Both the position numbers and the translations under genes were made by a program. Under the pieces are notes generated by a model, which saw nothing but the letters and a program-made list of their open reading frames with translations, was not told where the DNA came from and searched no databases. DNA of 64,000 nt from Rhizobium sp. BK196 (lineage in GTDB: Bacteria > Pseudomonadota > Alphaproteobacteria > Rhizobiales > Rhizobiaceae), in NCBI RefSeq assembly GCF_014193255.1, contig NZ_JACHZB010000002.1, forward strand, positions 434,001-498,000. Reading direction: 5' to 3'. Below are positions 62,784 through 64,000 of this stretch, piece after piece (position 1 is the stretch's first letter; every line of letters begins with the position of its first letter).

Positions 62784-63578
62784 ATGGCAGATCTTGCACA
62801 ATCGCTTGCATCCATAAAAATTCCCGACCTCGCCGGCAAGGCGGTGCTAATTACGGGCGCTTCGACGGGCATCGGTGCGGCCGTCGCCCGCGCTCTCGCT
62901 GCGCAAGGCGTCAAGGTCGGCGTGCACTATAATTCCAGCCGCGAATCCGCCGAAAAGCTTGCCGATGAGATCAGGGCAGCCGGCGGCACGGTGCATCTGG
63001 TGCATGGTGACGTATCGCGGGAAGGGGAGACGGAACGCATCGTCGAAGAGACGGCGAAGACCTTCGGCCATCTCGACGGCCTCATTAACAATGCCGGCGG
63101 CATGCTCGGCCGCAAGCCGACCGCAGAATATACCGACGAGCATTATGAGAAGGTCATGAACCTCAATGCCCGTTCGGTACTCGCAGCAACACGCGCTGCC
63201 CATCCCTGGCTGAAGAAGCAGGGCGGTTTCATCATCAATACGACCTCGATTGCGGCGCGCAACGGCGGCGGCAATGGCGCAATTCTCTATGCAGCCTCCA
63301 AGGGCTTCGTCTCGACGATCACTCATGGCCACGCCAAGGAATTCGTCGCCGACAAAATCCGCGTCAATGCAGTTGCGCCGGGGGTCATCGCGACACCCTT
63401 CCACGAGCGCTATACGAATGACGAGCAGATGGAATTGCAGCGCAAGTCCATTCCGATGGGCTTCGTCGGGACGTCGGAAGACTGTGTCGGCGCTTATCTT
63501 TTCCTCGCCTCGCCGACGCTCTCCGGCTACATCACCGGTCAGATTATCGAAGTCAATGGCGGTCAACTGATGCCCTGA
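62784..63578 (+). CDS. SDR-family oxidoreductase
   Basis: The 264-residue enzyme has TGASTGIG, NNAGG and the active-site YAASK, with Ser in TTSIAAR, all in classical SDR order. FabG-like length and the end YITGQIIEVNGGQLMP are usual. I chose the ATG at 62784 (MADLAQSL); GGGAGG lies about 10 bases upstream. It is the gene before glgX on the same strand; 80 bases separate them. The substrate is unknown. Confidence 0.9.
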   Translation: MADLAQSLASIKIPDLAGKAVLITGASTGIGAAVARALAAQGVKVGVHYNSSRESAEKLADEIRAAGGTVHLVHGDVSREGETERIVEETAKTFGHLDGLINNAGGMLGRKPTAEYTDEHYEKVMNLNARSVLAATRAAHPWLKKQGGFIINTTSIAARNGGGNGAILYAASKGFVSTITHGHAKEFVADKIRVNAVAPGVIATPFHERYTNDEQMELQRKSIPMGFVGTSEDCVGAYLFLASPTLSGYITGQIIEVNGGQLMP

Positions 63579-63628
63579 CGGGCCGGAAAGATCGTCGTTT
63601 ACGGAACTTTCGCGCCGCAATGACGTTT

Positions 63629-63652
63629 CCCGCTTGCCATTCATCAAGCGGG
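63629..63652 (+). promoter_or_regulatory. Hairpin covering the glgX ribosome-binding site
   Basis: CCCGCTTG and CAAGCGGG form a perfect 8-base-pair stem with an 8-base loop, ending 6 bases before the glgX ATG. The 3' arm contains part of the GGGGG Shine-Dalgarno run (63650-63654), so the stem could block ribosome entry, or act as a terminator for the SDR gene. Confidence 0.45.
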
Positions 63653-63658
63653 GGCGTC

Positions 63659-64000
63659 ATGAGCTTTTCCTTTTCCGAACTCGACTTCCTGAAACCGGAG
63701 CTGGGGGCGGAATATACCGGTTCAGGCACGCATTTCGCGGTTTTTTCCGCCCATGCCGAGCAGATTGAACTTTGCCTCTTTTCTCCCGACGGCAAAAAGG
63801 AAGTCGCCCGGCTGCCGCTGCCGAAGCGAGAGGGCGATATCTGGTCGGGTTATATCGCCGGCGTCGGGCCGGGGACGGTCTATGGCTATCGCGCGCACGG
63901 TCCTTACGATCCGAAGAACGGCCATCGCTTCAATGCGAATAAGCTGCTGCTCGATCCCTATGCCAAGCAGGTGCTCGGCAACCTCAAATGGGACGATGCG
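63659..64000 (+). CDS. glgX: Glycogen debranching enzyme GlgX (3' truncated by the window)
   Basis: Only the first 114 residues are present. They form the N-terminal carbohydrate-binding module of GlgX-type isoamylases: GAEYTGSGTHFAVFSAHAEQ, VGPGTVYGYRAHGPYDP and GHRFNANKLLLDPYAK, a nearly invariant segment. The full protein hydrolyses alpha-1,6 branches left by glycogen phosphorylase. The ATG follows GGGGG at a short distance, inside a hairpin. Other glg genes probably lie to the right or elsewhere. Confidence 0.9.
   Translation, partial: MSFSFSELDFLKPELGAEYTGSGTHFAVFSAHAEQIELCLFSPDGKKEVARLPLPKREGDIWSGYIAGVGPGTVYGYRAHGPYDPKNGHRFNANKLLLDPYAKQVLGNLKWDDA

Overview
This window reads as chromosomal DNA of an alphaproteobacterium of the order Hyphomicrobiales (Rhizobiales), most like Rhizobium or Agrobacterium. 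The evidence is a high GC content, a dense layout with many ATGA/TAATG overlaps, a large share of ABC transporters, several class III nucleotide cyclase genes, a DUF3095 gene, a tartrate/glycerate gene pair and a SURF1 gene behind cyoABCD. I saw no rRNA, tRNA, CRISPR array, insertion sequence or prophage. The genus is inferred from gene content, not from a marker gene.

Layout, 1-20 kb. A truncated EmrA/HlyD adaptor and its DHA2 pump converge on an organosulfur operon transcribed leftwards (ssuA, ssuC, ssuB and two flavin-dependent monooxygenases). Next come a PAS/GGDEF protein, a LysR regulator divergent from a DUF1989 protein, a glycerate 2-kinase divergent from a tartrate-type MFS carrier, a small secreted glycine-zipper protein, and a two-gene ABC exporter with the features of an asymmetric heterodimer.

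20-31 kb. An aldose epimerase-like gene, an FAD/NAD(P)-binding protein and a PAS-PAS hybrid histidine kinase are followed by cyoABCD-SURF1 (a haem-copper ubiquinol oxidase) and a divergent MHS-type carrier.

30-44 kb. A leftward run holds three glycosyltransferases, then a 904-residue ABC-exporter-like protein whose nucleotide-binding domain has lost essentially every catalytic motif, then a stand-alone cyclic-nucleotide-binding domain. This is the most unusual group in the window. Upstream of it is a four-gene peptide/opine-type ABC importer.

44-55 kb. Signalling and envelope genes are interleaved: a class III nucleotide cyclase, a UDP-sugar dehydrogenase, a DUF3095 cyclase-like protein, a small methyltransferase-like protein, an Rrf2 regulator divergent from a thioredoxin-reductase-like flavoprotein, an FkbM methyltransferase coupled to a membrane cyclase with haem-like histidines and a [2Fe-2S] domain, a glycosyltransferase overlapping a deacetylase, and an MBL-fold hydrolase. 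Together with the cyclic-nucleotide-binding protein at 30.5 kb these suggest strong local use of cyclic nucleotides.

56-64 kb. There is a gluconate-dehydrogenase-like SDR, an enol-lactonase (pcaD-like) with a small coupled membrane ORF, a beta-hydroxyacid dehydrogenase, an OmpR/histidine-kinase pair, a frameshifted methyltransferase pseudogene, a YbaN-family protein, a small HNH-like protein, another SDR and the 5' end of glgX. Coordinates of starts were chosen from ribosome-binding sites and family alignments recalled from memory; no searches were run.
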